Below are positions 7,899 to 16,275 of a DNA stretch of 64,000 bases, piece by piece. The notes under the pieces were generated by a model. That model worked only from the letters and a program-made list of their open reading frames with translations. It did no database searches and was not told the DNA's origin. Source of the stretch: Vibrio marisflavi CECT 7928 (GTDB taxonomy: Bacteria; Pseudomonadota; Gammaproteobacteria; Enterobacterales; Vibrionaceae); contig NZ_CAKLDM010000001.1 in assembly GCF_921294215.1 (NCBI RefSeq), positions 1,302,001-1,366,000 on the forward strand. Reading direction: 5' to 3'. Made by a program: the position numbers and the translations under genes. The stretch's first letter is position 1; each line of letters starts with the position of its first letter.

Positions 7899-9465
7899 AA
7901 AGGTTTCTGATTCCGGGCTTGATGCAACTTCCGTCGACGGCGAAGATGCAGTTTCATTCTGGGAACATGTACGCAATCACATTGTCACTACGCCTTCAGA
8001 AAGAGCTCTTTGCTACGCAATCAGCGCAAAATATCGACACGAATTAAAACAGCATCAGGAAACAATTGAAGAATTGTTGTTGGCGTTAAATCTTCTCGAG
8101 CAGCCAGATAACACTGAGTTTGTTCTGTTTGTAAAGCATTGGCTTAGCAAAGCTTTCGTCGAACAAGGAAATTATCAGCTAGCTTTAAATGAGTATATTT
8201 CCAGCTCCATTATTGCTGTCGAAAAAGGTTTCATAGACCAATATGTACAAGCAGTGATGGGAATGGGCAATTTGTGCTTTTTCTACGGAGACTATTCCCG
8301 AGCTTTGAGCTACTACCAAAAGATTGATGGCATCGACCATGCAATAAAAAGCCGGACATTGCGCCTAAAATACAAAATCTATCAGCTATCTTGTTACATA
8401 GAACTAAAGAAAACCAAACTAGCAAAGCAACTTCTTCTCGAATGTATTGACTTGAGCATACTTATTAGCAATAAAAGCTTGTCTGTACGAGTGTGTATAC
8501 TACAAGCCCGCTTGTATCGCCACGAGAAAGAATATCGCAAATCTCTACTGTCTCTGGCTGAAGCGAGAAAAAACGTCCACGAAGGCGAAACGAATAACAT
8601 CGCTAGCCTGCTTCAAATGGAGATTGCCCTCAGCCTGTACCAAATAAACAAAGTACAAGTTGCGAAACTACTGATGAACAACGTCAGTAAAAAGATCGAC
8701 AGCGTTGATTCTCCGGTTCTACAGAAAACGTTAAGTGCTTCTCTTAGCTACCTCTACGAACAACTAGACAGCTATCAACAAGCCCTACATTACGAAGAAA
8801 AGGGATATCAAACAGAAATCGCTTTAATTCGAAATATTCCAATTGGCGACCTTGGAGCGACACAACTCAGACGATTGTCTCGGTACGAGCTGCAACTAAA
8901 GCTCATCCTATCAGAGATAGAAAATCGTGAGCTGAAAGAGACAACTGAGACACAAAAAACTGAAGTAGCGCAGCTCCAACAAGATGTCTTTACTGATCCT
9001 CTGACTGGTTTACACAATCGCCGCTGGTTAGATGTGAAGCTAAAAGATCTTTTGCTGCACGACACACCATTTATTCTACTCGTCATCGATATCGACCATT
9101 TCAAGTCAATTAACGATGAGCTCAGTCACCTTGTAGGTGACAAAGCAATTGTGGCGGTATCACATGAATTGTCTCTACACTTTCGCTCACGTAACGCTTC
9201 TTGTATTCGGTTTGGTGGAGAAGAGTTCTTGATCATTTTAGAGAATGTGAGCTTGAAGAAAGCCGTTGCTGAAGGAGAAGAGTACCGAGAACGAATTTAT
9301 CAATTTCATTGGCAAGATATTCTAGGCGAGCGCGGATTGACAGTCAGCATTGGCGTCACCGAGCATATCTCTGGCGAAAACACGCAGAAAACATTTTACC
9401 GAGCTGACAAAGCGCTCTATCAAGCAAAGGCCAATGGACGAAATCAGCTCTGCCTAGAAAAATAG
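7870..9465 (+). CDS. TPR-repeat diguanylate cyclase (GGEEF)
   Basis: This protein is predicted to make cyclic-di-GMP from two GTP. It is 531 residues: TPR-like repeats over about 30-340, a coiled-coil signalling helix (370-400), then a GGDEF domain from FTDPLTGLHNRRW to the end. The domain has the metal-binding VIDIDHFKSIND and an intact active-site GGEEF (449-453). The RxxD inhibitory site expected just before it is not present (RSRNASCIRF), so product inhibition is probably weak. No signal peptide or membrane segment is seen. ATG 7870 follows GGAGG by 12 bases; TTG 7867 is also possible. It shares architecture with the overlapping upstream protein, suggesting duplication and a heteromeric pair. 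Confidence 0.92.
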   Translation: MQLQMDTLLEKVSDSGLDATSVDGEDAVSFWEHVRNHIVTTPSERALCYAISAKYRHELKQHQETIEELLLALNLLEQPDNTEFVLFVKHWLSKAFVEQGNYQLALNEYISSSIIAVEKGFIDQYVQAVMGMGNLCFFYGDYSRALSYYQKIDGIDHAIKSRTLRLKYKIYQLSCYIELKKTKLAKQLLLECIDLSILISNKSLSVRVCILQARLYRHEKEYRKSLLSLAEARKNVHEGETNNIASLLQMEIALSLYQINKVQVAKLLMNNVSKKIDSVDSPVLQKTLSASLSYLYEQLDSYQQALHYEEKGYQTEIALIRNIPIGDLGATQLRRLSRYELQLKLILSEIENRELKETTETQKTEVAQLQQDVFTDPLTGLHNRRWLDVKLKDLLLHDTPFILLVIDIDHFKSINDELSHLVGDKAIVAVSHELSLHFRSRNASCIRFGGEEFLIILENVSLKKAVAEGEEYRERIYQFHWQDILGERGLTVSIGVTEHISGENTQKTFYRADKALYQAKANGRNQLCLEK

Positions 9466-9543
9466 TACCTATTTAAGCTAACTAAAACAGGCACTAAACT
9501 GACTCATCCCCGTTAGCATCGGGCAAGATTATCACAAGGCAAG

Positions 9544-10725
9544 CTAACTCCATCGCAGCACATTCACTTCATTTCCATCTGCTGGCTTTCTTGGAATATT
9601 AAATGAAAGCAGCAACGAAACCACTGCCATTCCAGCGCCAATAAAAAATACTGACGATGGCGAAACAAGCCATATCAGACCAAACGATACCGGTATTACT
9701 ACCGCTGCAATGTGATTGATAGTAAAAGCGACACCTGCTGTTGACGCCATATCCGCTGGATCTGCAATCTTTTGGAAGTAAGTTTTTATAGCAAGAGCAA
9801 GAGCGAAAAATAGGTGATCGACAACATAAAGGATTGCTGCCCAATGCGCCGTCTGCACTAATCCGTACCCGACAAACACGAATACGAGTCCCACGTACTC
9901 AAACACCAATGCTTTTCGCTCACCAACAATGCCAATGATTTTGCCAATTTTCTTAGCAAACAAGAAGTTAAATAAGTAGTTAATCAAAAAGAGTAACGTA
10001 ATATCTGCAGCTGTATAGCCAAATTTCTCAACCATCAAAAAACCAGCGAAAACCACGAAGATTTGTCGGCGTGCACCACTCATAAATGTGAGAGCGTAGT
10101 AGAGCCAGTAACGCTTTCGCAATATCAGTTTTTTGGTCTGCTGCGTTTCAGACTTAAAATCCGGAAAGACAAAAAACAGCCAAGCCACCAGCGCAAAGGC
10201 TATCCCACCACTTATCATATATACCCACTTAAAATCGAGCTCAAACTGTTTCAGCAACACCCACAAAGCTCCATAGGTAACAAGAGAGGCTAAAGCGCCA
10301 ACAGAGATCATCTTCCCCAGCATCTCCGGCGCTTCTTCTTTGCTTAGCCACTGCAGGGAAAGTGACTGCTTGAGTGTTTCAAAATAGTGAAAACCAGTAG
10401 ACATCAAGAGGGTTGTAAGCAGTAGACCGAATAGTGAGGGAAAAAAGCCTGTTATTGCAGTACCTATCGTCAGCATCGCTAAAGAAAGAATGAGGAAGCG
10501 CTGCTCACGAATAAATAGCAGAACAAACACAGCCGTAAACGCTAAGAAACCGGGAATTTCACGAACACTTTGTAGCAAACCAATATCCGCTCCGTCAAAG
10601 TTCGCTCTCTCAACGACGAAATTGTTGAGTAGTGCCATCCAACTAGAAAACGCAATAGGCACAACTACAGAAATGATCAGTAAAAAGTTCTGTGGCGTTT
10701 TCCATGTTCCTTCATTTCGACTCAT
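9544..10725 (-). CDS. Major facilitator superfamily transporter
   Basis: This 393-residue inner-membrane protein has about 12 predicted helices in two halves, separated by a charged loop near residues 190-205 (FKSETQQTKKLILRKRYW). That layout is typical of the MFS. Substrate-specific motifs are not evident. The DxxGR-like loop between helices 2 and 3 is degenerate (LFIREQRF). ATG 10725 is preceded by GAGGGAG. The gene is convergent with the diguanylate cyclase gene and divergent from the endonuclease/phosphatase-fold gene. I can call the fold but not the cargo. Confidence 0.85.
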   Translation of the reverse strand: MSRNEGTWKTPQNFLLIISVVVPIAFSSWMALLNNFVVERANFDGADIGLLQSVREIPGFLAFTAVFVLLFIREQRFLILSLAMLTIGTAITGFFPSLFGLLLTTLLMSTGFHYFETLKQSLSLQWLSKEEAPEMLGKMISVGALASLVTYGALWVLLKQFELDFKWVYMISGGIAFALVAWLFFVFPDFKSETQQTKKLILRKRYWLYYALTFMSGARRQIFVVFAGFLMVEKFGYTAADITLLFLINYLFNFLFAKKIGKIIGIVGERKALVFEYVGLVFVFVGYGLVQTAHWAAILYVVDHLFFALALAIKTYFQKIADPADMASTAGVAFTINHIAAVVIPVSFGLIWLVSPSSVFFIGAGMAVVSLLLSFNIPRKPADGNEVNVLRWS

Positions 10726-10844
10726 TGGGCTCCCTCACCGGCTACTTTGCAAGCAACCAACATACCTTTAATCTGGGCGAAATATAAGGAAAAGTTCTAA
10801 TAAATATGCCAAATTAACACTATAGAAAATGAATGGAATAAAAA

Positions 10845-11819
10845 GTGTCAGAAGAAAAAGCCAGCCTAAATGCGAAAGAAGTGACTGTAACGACGCTTAA
10901 TTTATATAACTATTTAGCGCCGCCGAATGCCTTCTATAGCCAAGACAATATCTACACAGAAAGCCAGTGGCAACAAAAACAAAGCTGGTTGAGAGCACAT
11001 TTAAGCCAGCTAAATTCAGACATTGTCGCTTTCCAAGAAGTATTTAGCATTGAAGAACTCAAACATCAGATGAAAGAGCTCGGCTATAGTCATTTTGTCA
11101 CTGTTGATTCACCAAATATCGAAGACAAGTTTATATATAGCCAGCCTGTTTTAGCTCTTGCCTCACGTTTTCCTATCACTAGCTGCAGTCCAGTTACTCT
11201 ATCCCAACAATACTTACCTTATGACGCTTTCGAGTTCAGCAGAAAGCCCATTCATGCGGTTATAGAGATACCAAGCTTGGGGCCAATTGATATCTACGTT
11301 ATACACTTTAAGTCCAAGCGGTTAGAACTAGAAAGTGAGGCTAGCCAAATCGAAGTCAGTCGCTGGAATGACAGTACCTATGGCCTTTGGATGTCCAAGG
11401 TACAAAGAGGCTTTGAAGCGCATCTATTGCATCGCTATATCGTCGACAACAAACTGCAAACCAATCGACCGCTAATGTTAATGGGGGATTTCAACAACTC
11501 TATTCAAGGAGACGAGTTTTCCTGTCTGACCTTTTCTAACTCTGATAAAAACCCAACCCTAGCAAACTACGTACTGCATGATGGCTGGGAATTGAAAAAA
11601 CCAACTTCCTCTAGACCTCCTACCCACTTTTACGGCGCTCATTCTCAAGTGCTTGATTACATCTTGCTCTCGGATGAGTTTTGCAACCAATCAGCAAATC
11701 GCTTAGCGACAATCAGTGACTATTCTGTCAATGATCAACATATCGTTGATCCTAGACTTGAAAAAGATCTATACAGCAGCGATCACGCCTCCGTCACTGT
11801 AAGAATTTCTTTAGATTAA
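10845..11819 (+). CDS. Endonuclease/exonuclease/phosphatase-family hydrolase
   Basis: This 324-residue cytoplasmic protein has the metal-dependent hydrolase fold shared by DNase I, ExoIII and inositol-phosphate phosphatases. Visible motifs are TTLNLYNYL (first strand Asn), DIVAFQEVF (catalytic Glu), VIHFKSKR, LMLMGDFNNS (Asp/Asn pair) and the terminal SSDHASVTV (catalytic Asp-His). No signal peptide is present. The start is GTG 10845, with only a weak GGAAT ribosome site. Substrate cannot be assigned: family members act on DNA, lipids or phosphoesters. Just after the stop, an imperfect inverted repeat (about 11817-11850) followed by AAAAAG may weakly terminate transcription. Confidence 0.85.
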   Translation: MSEEKASLNAKEVTVTTLNLYNYLAPPNAFYSQDNIYTESQWQQKQSWLRAHLSQLNSDIVAFQEVFSIEELKHQMKELGYSHFVTVDSPNIEDKFIYSQPVLALASRFPITSCSPVTLSQQYLPYDAFEFSRKPIHAVIEIPSLGPIDIYVIHFKSKRLELESEASQIEVSRWNDSTYGLWMSKVQRGFEAHLLHRYIVDNKLQTNRPLMLMGDFNNSIQGDEFSCLTFSNSDKNPTLANYVLHDGWELKKPTSSRPPTHFYGAHSQVLDYILLSDEFCNQSANRLATISDYSVNDQHIVDPRLEKDLYSSDHASVTVRISLD

Positions 11820-11948
11820 CCTTAGGTTTGGATAAGCGAAACTGAGGTTAAAAAGTGTTTATCTGTTTGTTGTTGACATGATAGATTCATTGAGTACATC
11901 TGTGAAATAGTACCAAGTTATACTAATTGACTAGAGAAAAGGATGAAT

Positions 11949-12440
11949 ATGGAAATAATTATACGCCCAACTCAAGTGAGCGATGCGAAAGCTCTATGCG
12001 AGATTTATAGCCAGCCAACTGCTCAAAGTGAAACACTGCAACTCCCAAAACCTTCTATCGAAAATTGGGCAACTAGGCTGAACAACCTCCCCGCGGGTGT
12101 ATATACTTATGTCGCTGAAGTCGATGGCAAAGTCGTTGGTAATATTGGCTTCGAGCACAATCAGCGCCCTAGAAAGTTACACATCGCAACCTTTGGAATT
12201 GGCGTGCACGATGACTATCACGGAATGGGAATCGGCACCAAACTCATACAAACCGTTATCGATCTTGCGGATAATTGGCTACAAGTAAAACGCATCGAGA
12301 TCGACGTAAACTGTGACAATGATCGCGCAATACAGTGTTACAAAAACTTAGGCTTTGTGGTGGAAGGGGAAGCTAAAAACGCATCTTTTAGAAATGGTGA
12401 GTACATCAATACTTACTATATGGCCCGAGTGATTGGTTAA
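11949..12440 (+). CDS. yhhY: GNAT N-acetyltransferase, YhhY (AaaT)-like
   Basis: This GCN5-family acetyltransferase (163 residues) closely tracks E. coli YhhY along its whole length, including the opening IIIRPTQVSDA, the segment QRPRKLHIATFGI, the acetyl-CoA loop GMGIGTKL and the C-terminal RNGEYINTYYMARV. E. coli YhhY/AaaT acetylates amino acids such as Met and Phe, so the same role is plausible. ATG 11949 is favoured over ATG 11943 because AAAGG would abut the earlier codon. It appears monocistronic. Confidence 0.9.
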   Translation: MEIIIRPTQVSDAKALCEIYSQPTAQSETLQLPKPSIENWATRLNNLPAGVYTYVAEVDGKVVGNIGFEHNQRPRKLHIATFGIGVHDDYHGMGIGTKLIQTVIDLADNWLQVKRIEIDVNCDNDRAIQCYKNLGFVVEGEAKNASFRNGEYINTYYMARVIG

Positions 12441-12614
12441 TATTTTCAATTAGTTAAAGGTGGAGAAGTTCCTTCATCAGCATTTTAAGTGAACATTTGG
12501 ACAAATAGTTATGACAGTTGATGCGCATAATTATATGTGCTAGAAAACTTGAGACAGTTTTGCATACTGCTGTATATAACAACGATTCACATCATCCAAC
12601 AACAGGAGGTTAAT

Positions 12615-12797
12615 ATGGAACGTTTTTGTCCAAATTGTCACACTCAATTGGTTGAAAGAAGTACGGCATACATCTGCCCAAGACATGAAATCGGCGAATG
12701 TACTTACGAGCCAGCCTACCCAGAGAAAGTGCAGCACCAGTGTCAGAAAAAGAGAGCAACTGCGCAGCACCAAAGAGAAGCCGAAGCAGTATTTTAG
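12615..12797 (+). CDS. Small zinc-ribbon protein
   Basis: This 60-residue protein starts at ATG 12615, behind a near-perfect AGGAGGT ribosome site. It opens with a zinc ribbon (FCPNCHTQLVER, then YICPRHEIGEC), pairing two CxxC-like knuckles, and ends in a basic, Gln-rich tail. I know no defined function for it. The strong ribosome site and downstream hairpin support a real gene. A longer ORF running back to 12537 has no ribosome site and should not be used. Confidence 0.8.
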   Translation: MERFCPNCHTQLVERSTAYICPRHEIGECTYEPAYPEKVQHQCQKKRATAQHQREAEAVF

Positions 12798-12829
12798 ACT
12801 CCAGCGACATTTGATACATTAGTATGCTT

Positions 12830-12867
12830 GAAAGCGCTCATAGTCCTCTATGGGCGCTTCTTATTTT
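12830..12867 (+). terminator. Intrinsic terminator after the small zinc-ribbon gene
   Basis: A 12-13 bp stem with one bulged A (12830-12843 with 12848-12860) and a TCCT loop is followed by TTATTTTC. Confidence 0.8.
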
Positions 12868-12954
12868 CAAGTAATACCTAACCTTGTGAACAATCATCAA
12901 ACTCATTGAGATAGAGCCCCACTTCTAAGTAAAGCGAATGCTATTGTGCTTAGG

Positions 12955-13512
12955 CTAGTTAGACCGCCACCACTCAATCAAATGCAATAACCCAAATAGA
13001 CCATGAGCATAAAAGTAGGTTTCAATTAACCCGACACTTGATTTATGTATCTCTAGTAATAAAGCGCTCATATGCCCTGTAACGGCATCTGCATACCACA
13101 AACACCCAGTAAAAATAGCTAGCAACAATGCTAACAGCCCTAAACCTTCAATAGTTGCAGACAAACCAGCAGGACGAGCCTTCGGTAAGCGGAAAGTAAA
13201 GAGCGTTTTGATATCTTCCGCTATTACCGCAAAATTTTTGTATAGCCAAGGGTAGAGATCCGCAAACGTTCTACGACGAATAACTACTGTCATGAAGATT
13301 AAGGAAATAGGAAGCAGCGCTAACCCACTATACATATGCACTTGGCTAATCATGTTGATATTGCTCCATGCTGTATCTGGGTGCACATGCATAAAAGATG
13401 AAGATAGTATCTGTACTAAAACCCATGTAAGTACAAGTAAATGTAGTATTTTTTCTGATCTTGGGAGATTTTCAAAAAGGGCATTAAACCCTTCATTTAT
13501 GCGCGAGGCCAT
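12955..13512 (-). CDS. Cytochrome b561-like membrane protein
   Basis: This 185-residue inner-membrane protein has four hydrophobic segments (about 24-45, 54-75, 120-140 and 160-180). Histidines suited to heme ligation sit in or next to them (ILHLL, MHVH, QVHMYSG, EIHKSS, YAHGLFGLLH), as in the b561/Ni-hydrogenase-cytochrome family. It would carry electrons in the membrane. The partner is unknown, as no dehydrogenase gene is adjacent. ATG 13512 is used. The gene is divergent from the patatin gene. Confidence 0.72.
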   Translation of the reverse strand: MASRINEGFNALFENLPRSEKILHLLVLTWVLVQILSSSFMHVHPDTAWSNINMISQVHMYSGLALLPISLIFMTVVIRRRTFADLYPWLYKNFAVIAEDIKTLFTFRLPKARPAGLSATIEGLGLLALLLAIFTGCLWYADAVTGHMSALLLEIHKSSVGLIETYFYAHGLFGLLHLIEWWRSN

Positions 13513-13810
13513 AGTTCACACTTTATCCTGTTAGTCGTTACTAAAAATATACCAGAGTTAAATTCGATTGTGGCTCCTCAAACTTTACTTTGCATTCTCG
13601 CACCACCAGGCAAGACCCCTATGAGGTCTACGTACAAATCATATTGCTCAAGCAATCGTGCAAATTTTACACTCTATATATCAACAAAATGAGATCGATA
13701 TTAATTTCTAACCAAATGACAAATAACTCGTTAGCTTATTGATAATATTGTTCATTTTTTTGAACTATAGATTTGGAGGTTCAGTTAAAACTTTACAGGG
13801 AGAAAAGTGA

Positions 13811-14974
13811 ATGCCGAAAATCCAAGCCGTAAAAAATAAACCAAAAGTATGTCTTGTTTTACAAGGTGGTGGTGCTTTGGGTGCTTACCACATTGGTGCG
13901 TATCAAGCGATGGAAGAAGCGGGGTACACACCAGATTGGTTCGCGGGTATTTCCATTGGCGCATTAAACTCCGCCATACTTGCTGGGAATCCACCGGAAA
14001 AACGTTTAGAAAAGCTGGAAGAGTTTTGGCAGAAAATCTCGTGGCCAGGAACTGATGCAAACATTCCAAGCGAGTATGCTTCTATCTTCAACACTGCCAG
14101 TGCTTCTACTGCTTTGATGTTTGGTCAACCCAACTTTTTTAATCCGCGTCTGATCAACCCTTGGCTCGCCAGCCCCGGTGAAGGAGCCACCAGCTTCTAT
14201 GATACAGCACCAGTTTTCAGAACCCTAAATGAACTGGCTGACTTTGATCTGATTAACAAAGGCGATACGCGTCTAACGGTTGGTGCCACCCGAGTCACTG
14301 ACGGAGAGCTCGTGTTTTTCGATAGCGATACCGATACTATGAATCCTGCGCATGCTGTTGCTAGTGGATCTTTGCCTCCGGGCTTTCCTCCAACACAAGT
14401 TGGCGAAGATTTCTATTGGGATGGTGGCGTGGTATCGAATACGCCGTTGAATGGAATACTCGATCTTGCTGGAGATCAGAGCCTGCTGATTTTTGTCGTC
14501 GACTTATGGAATGCCAATGGAGAGATGCCAAAAACCATGAGTGAAGTCCTTTGGCGAGAGAAAGAAATTCAATACGCCAGTCGCAGCAACCACAATGTCG
14601 AAGCTCTAATTGCGCAACGGAACCTTGCTCATGTCGCAACTAAATCGCCAGATTTGGTAGACAGTAGCCAAGTACCCGATGTTCCCGCGCTGACGGACGG
14701 AACCAAGATCGACATTGTTCATATTACTTTCGATCCTCTACCGGGGCACATCCCGTTGAGTGATGCAGAGTTTTCGCGACGTTCAATTCGGTTAAGACGA
14801 GAGCTTGGATATAAGGATATGAAACAGGCGATTTCCGAGACGCCTTGGACACAACACACAAAAGGACTGCCAACACATTTCTATCGCCGACACAAAAACG
14901 GATCATGGCTTGAGAACCAACCAGAAAGCAATGTAAAACCCATGCCAAGAACAAGAAGAAAAAAAGCCTCGTAG
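13811..14974 (+). CDS. Patatin-like phospholipase with C-terminal DUF3734
   Basis: This is a cytoplasmic acyl-lipid hydrolase with a Ser-Asp dyad. The oxyanion loop is GGGALGAY (20-26), the nucleophile is Ser48 in GISIG, and the acid is Asp204 in the DGG motif. The segment after about residue 290 matches the DUF3734 tail found in this subfamily. The 387-residue length is normal. ATG 13811 follows AGGGAGAA. No signal peptide is seen, so it probably acts on membrane or storage lipids from inside the cell; the subfamily often occurs with polyhydroxyalkanoate metabolism, but no such genes are here. A terminator follows. Confidence 0.92.
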   Translation: MPKIQAVKNKPKVCLVLQGGGALGAYHIGAYQAMEEAGYTPDWFAGISIGALNSAILAGNPPEKRLEKLEEFWQKISWPGTDANIPSEYASIFNTASASTALMFGQPNFFNPRLINPWLASPGEGATSFYDTAPVFRTLNELADFDLINKGDTRLTVGATRVTDGELVFFDSDTDTMNPAHAVASGSLPPGFPPTQVGEDFYWDGGVVSNTPLNGILDLAGDQSLLIFVVDLWNANGEMPKTMSEVLWREKEIQYASRSNHNVEALIAQRNLAHVATKSPDLVDSSQVPDVPALTDGTKIDIVHITFDPLPGHIPLSDAEFSRRSIRLRRELGYKDMKQAISETPWTQHTKGLPTHFYRRHKNGSWLENQPESNVKPMPRTRRKKAS

Positions 14975-14992
14975 TACTTCCCCCCCTGCCCT

Positions 14993-15017
14993 AAGGTGTG
15001 CATTTTCTGCACACCTT
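14993..15017 (+). terminator. Intrinsic terminator after the patatin gene
   Basis: A perfect 10-bp stem (AAGGTGTGCA/TGCACACCTT) with loop TTTTC starts 18 bases after the stop. Its T-tail is interrupted (ATTAATTT). Confidence 0.75.
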
Positions 15018-15231
15018 ATTAATTTCATTAATCAACGACTAACCCTCCAATTTGCAATTAGATTAATCAATGGGGCCAATAGAGCATATAAAATAACACG
15101 CTCGATTAATTACACTAATCTTGAGTCAGCCTCTCATTTTTGATTTAACGGTATTAAAGAATATTACAACGAGTTCATAATGTGCACTCAGACCCGTATT
15201 AATACCAACAAAAATAAAGGAAGCGAACAAC

Positions 15232-16200
15232 ATGATGTCTCGGTTAGTTCAAAAAGGAATGGTTTCACTCTGCTTAGCAGTAACCCTATTATTTTCTCAC
15301 CTCTCCTTAGCTGACAGTTATACCATTGGTACAGGCAGTCAAAGTGGTACGTATTATCCTCTTGGTGGGATGCTTGCCACTGTGTGGAGTGACAATATCC
15401 CAGACTTTGATATGCGAGCAGAAGTGACTGCGGCGTCAGTAGAAAATGTCATTAAAGTAGCCCTACACAAACAGCTTGTTGGTATTGCCATGGAAAATGT
15501 TGTCCTTCAAGCACATGAAGGCCACAAGCCTTTCCCTAAGCCTATGGACGTTTCCGTTCTATTTGCTCTTTACCCCAACGTCGTACAATTTATTGTTCCT
15601 GCAGACTCCGACATTACTTCCATAAAACAATTGAAAGGAAAAAAAGTATCTTTGGGTGCTGCAGGTTCCGGTACACGAGTAAGCTCTATAAATATACTCA
15701 AAGCATTAGGCATATCTGAGTCAGACGTTGACGGCCAAGCCCTAAATTACTCAGCAACGACCAGTGCTCTTGCCAATGGCCAAATTGATGCTGGAGTCAT
15801 TGTAGGCAGCTTAAAAGTTGGAGCAATTACCGAGCTAGCACTAACCCGCGATATTCGTATTTTGTCTTTTACTCCTGAAGAGCTTGCCGAGATTTCAGCA
15901 GCTTACCCATATTATGAGAGAATTGACGCCCCCACCGGAATCTACAAAAACGTCAAGGCATTTTCTGCACCAGCTGTATGGAATGTACTTGTAGTAAACA
16001 AAGACATGGATGACGAAATGGCCTATGAGCTAACTAAAGTAGCGTTTGAAAATATTAATAAGATTCGTGCAAATATAGGCTTGGCTGAAATTTCCGATAG
16101 TGAAGAGATACATCAACTGACTGCATTCCCACTCCACCCTGGCACGAAAAAATTTGTAGACGAGTACACCAAATCTCACCCCAACACACAGACAATGTAA
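15232..16200 (+). CDS. TAXI-family TRAP transporter solute-binding protein
   Basis: This is the periplasmic receptor of a TAXI-type TRAP transporter, which imports small organic anions such as dicarboxylates or glutamate using an ion gradient. A signal peptide (about residues 1-27, ending LSLAD) is followed by YTIGTGSQSGTYYPLGGM, the family's signature start. The sequence later has LKGKKVSLGAAGSGT and NGQIDAGVIVG. AAGGAAG precedes the tandem ATGs at 15232/15235. The fused permease gene lies 75 bases downstream beyond a terminator-like hairpin, so the receptor should be made in excess. The ligand cannot be read from sequence. Confidence 0.94.
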   Translation: MMSRLVQKGMVSLCLAVTLLFSHLSLADSYTIGTGSQSGTYYPLGGMLATVWSDNIPDFDMRAEVTAASVENVIKVALHKQLVGIAMENVVLQAHEGHKPFPKPMDVSVLFALYPNVVQFIVPADSDITSIKQLKGKKVSLGAAGSGTRVSSINILKALGISESDVDGQALNYSATTSALANGQIDAGVIVGSLKVGAITELALTRDIRILSFTPEELAEISAAYPYYERIDAPTGIYKNVKAFSAPAVWNVLVVNKDMDDEMAYELTKVAFENINKIRANIGLAEISDSEEIHQLTAFPLHPGTKKFVDEYTKSHPNTQTM

Positions 16201-16207
16201 TTAAGTA

Positions 16208-16245
16208 GACTCAACCACCCACTTGCGGTGGTTGAGTCTTTCTTG
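16208..16245 (+). terminator. Intercistronic terminator between TRAP receptor and permease
   Basis: A perfect 12-bp stem (16208-16219 with 16227-16238) with a 7-base loop and a TTTCTT tail sits 8 bases after the receptor stop and before the permease start. It probably acts as a partial terminator or 3'-end stabiliser setting receptor:permease stoichiometry. Confidence 0.82.
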
Positions 16246-16275
16246 TACGTCGACATTGAACGATGGAGAGAGTCC

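Noticed and set aside
12565..12590. LexA-like CTGTATATAACA before the zinc-ribbon gene
   Set aside because: Only the left half matches the SOS box; the right half does not carry ACAG.
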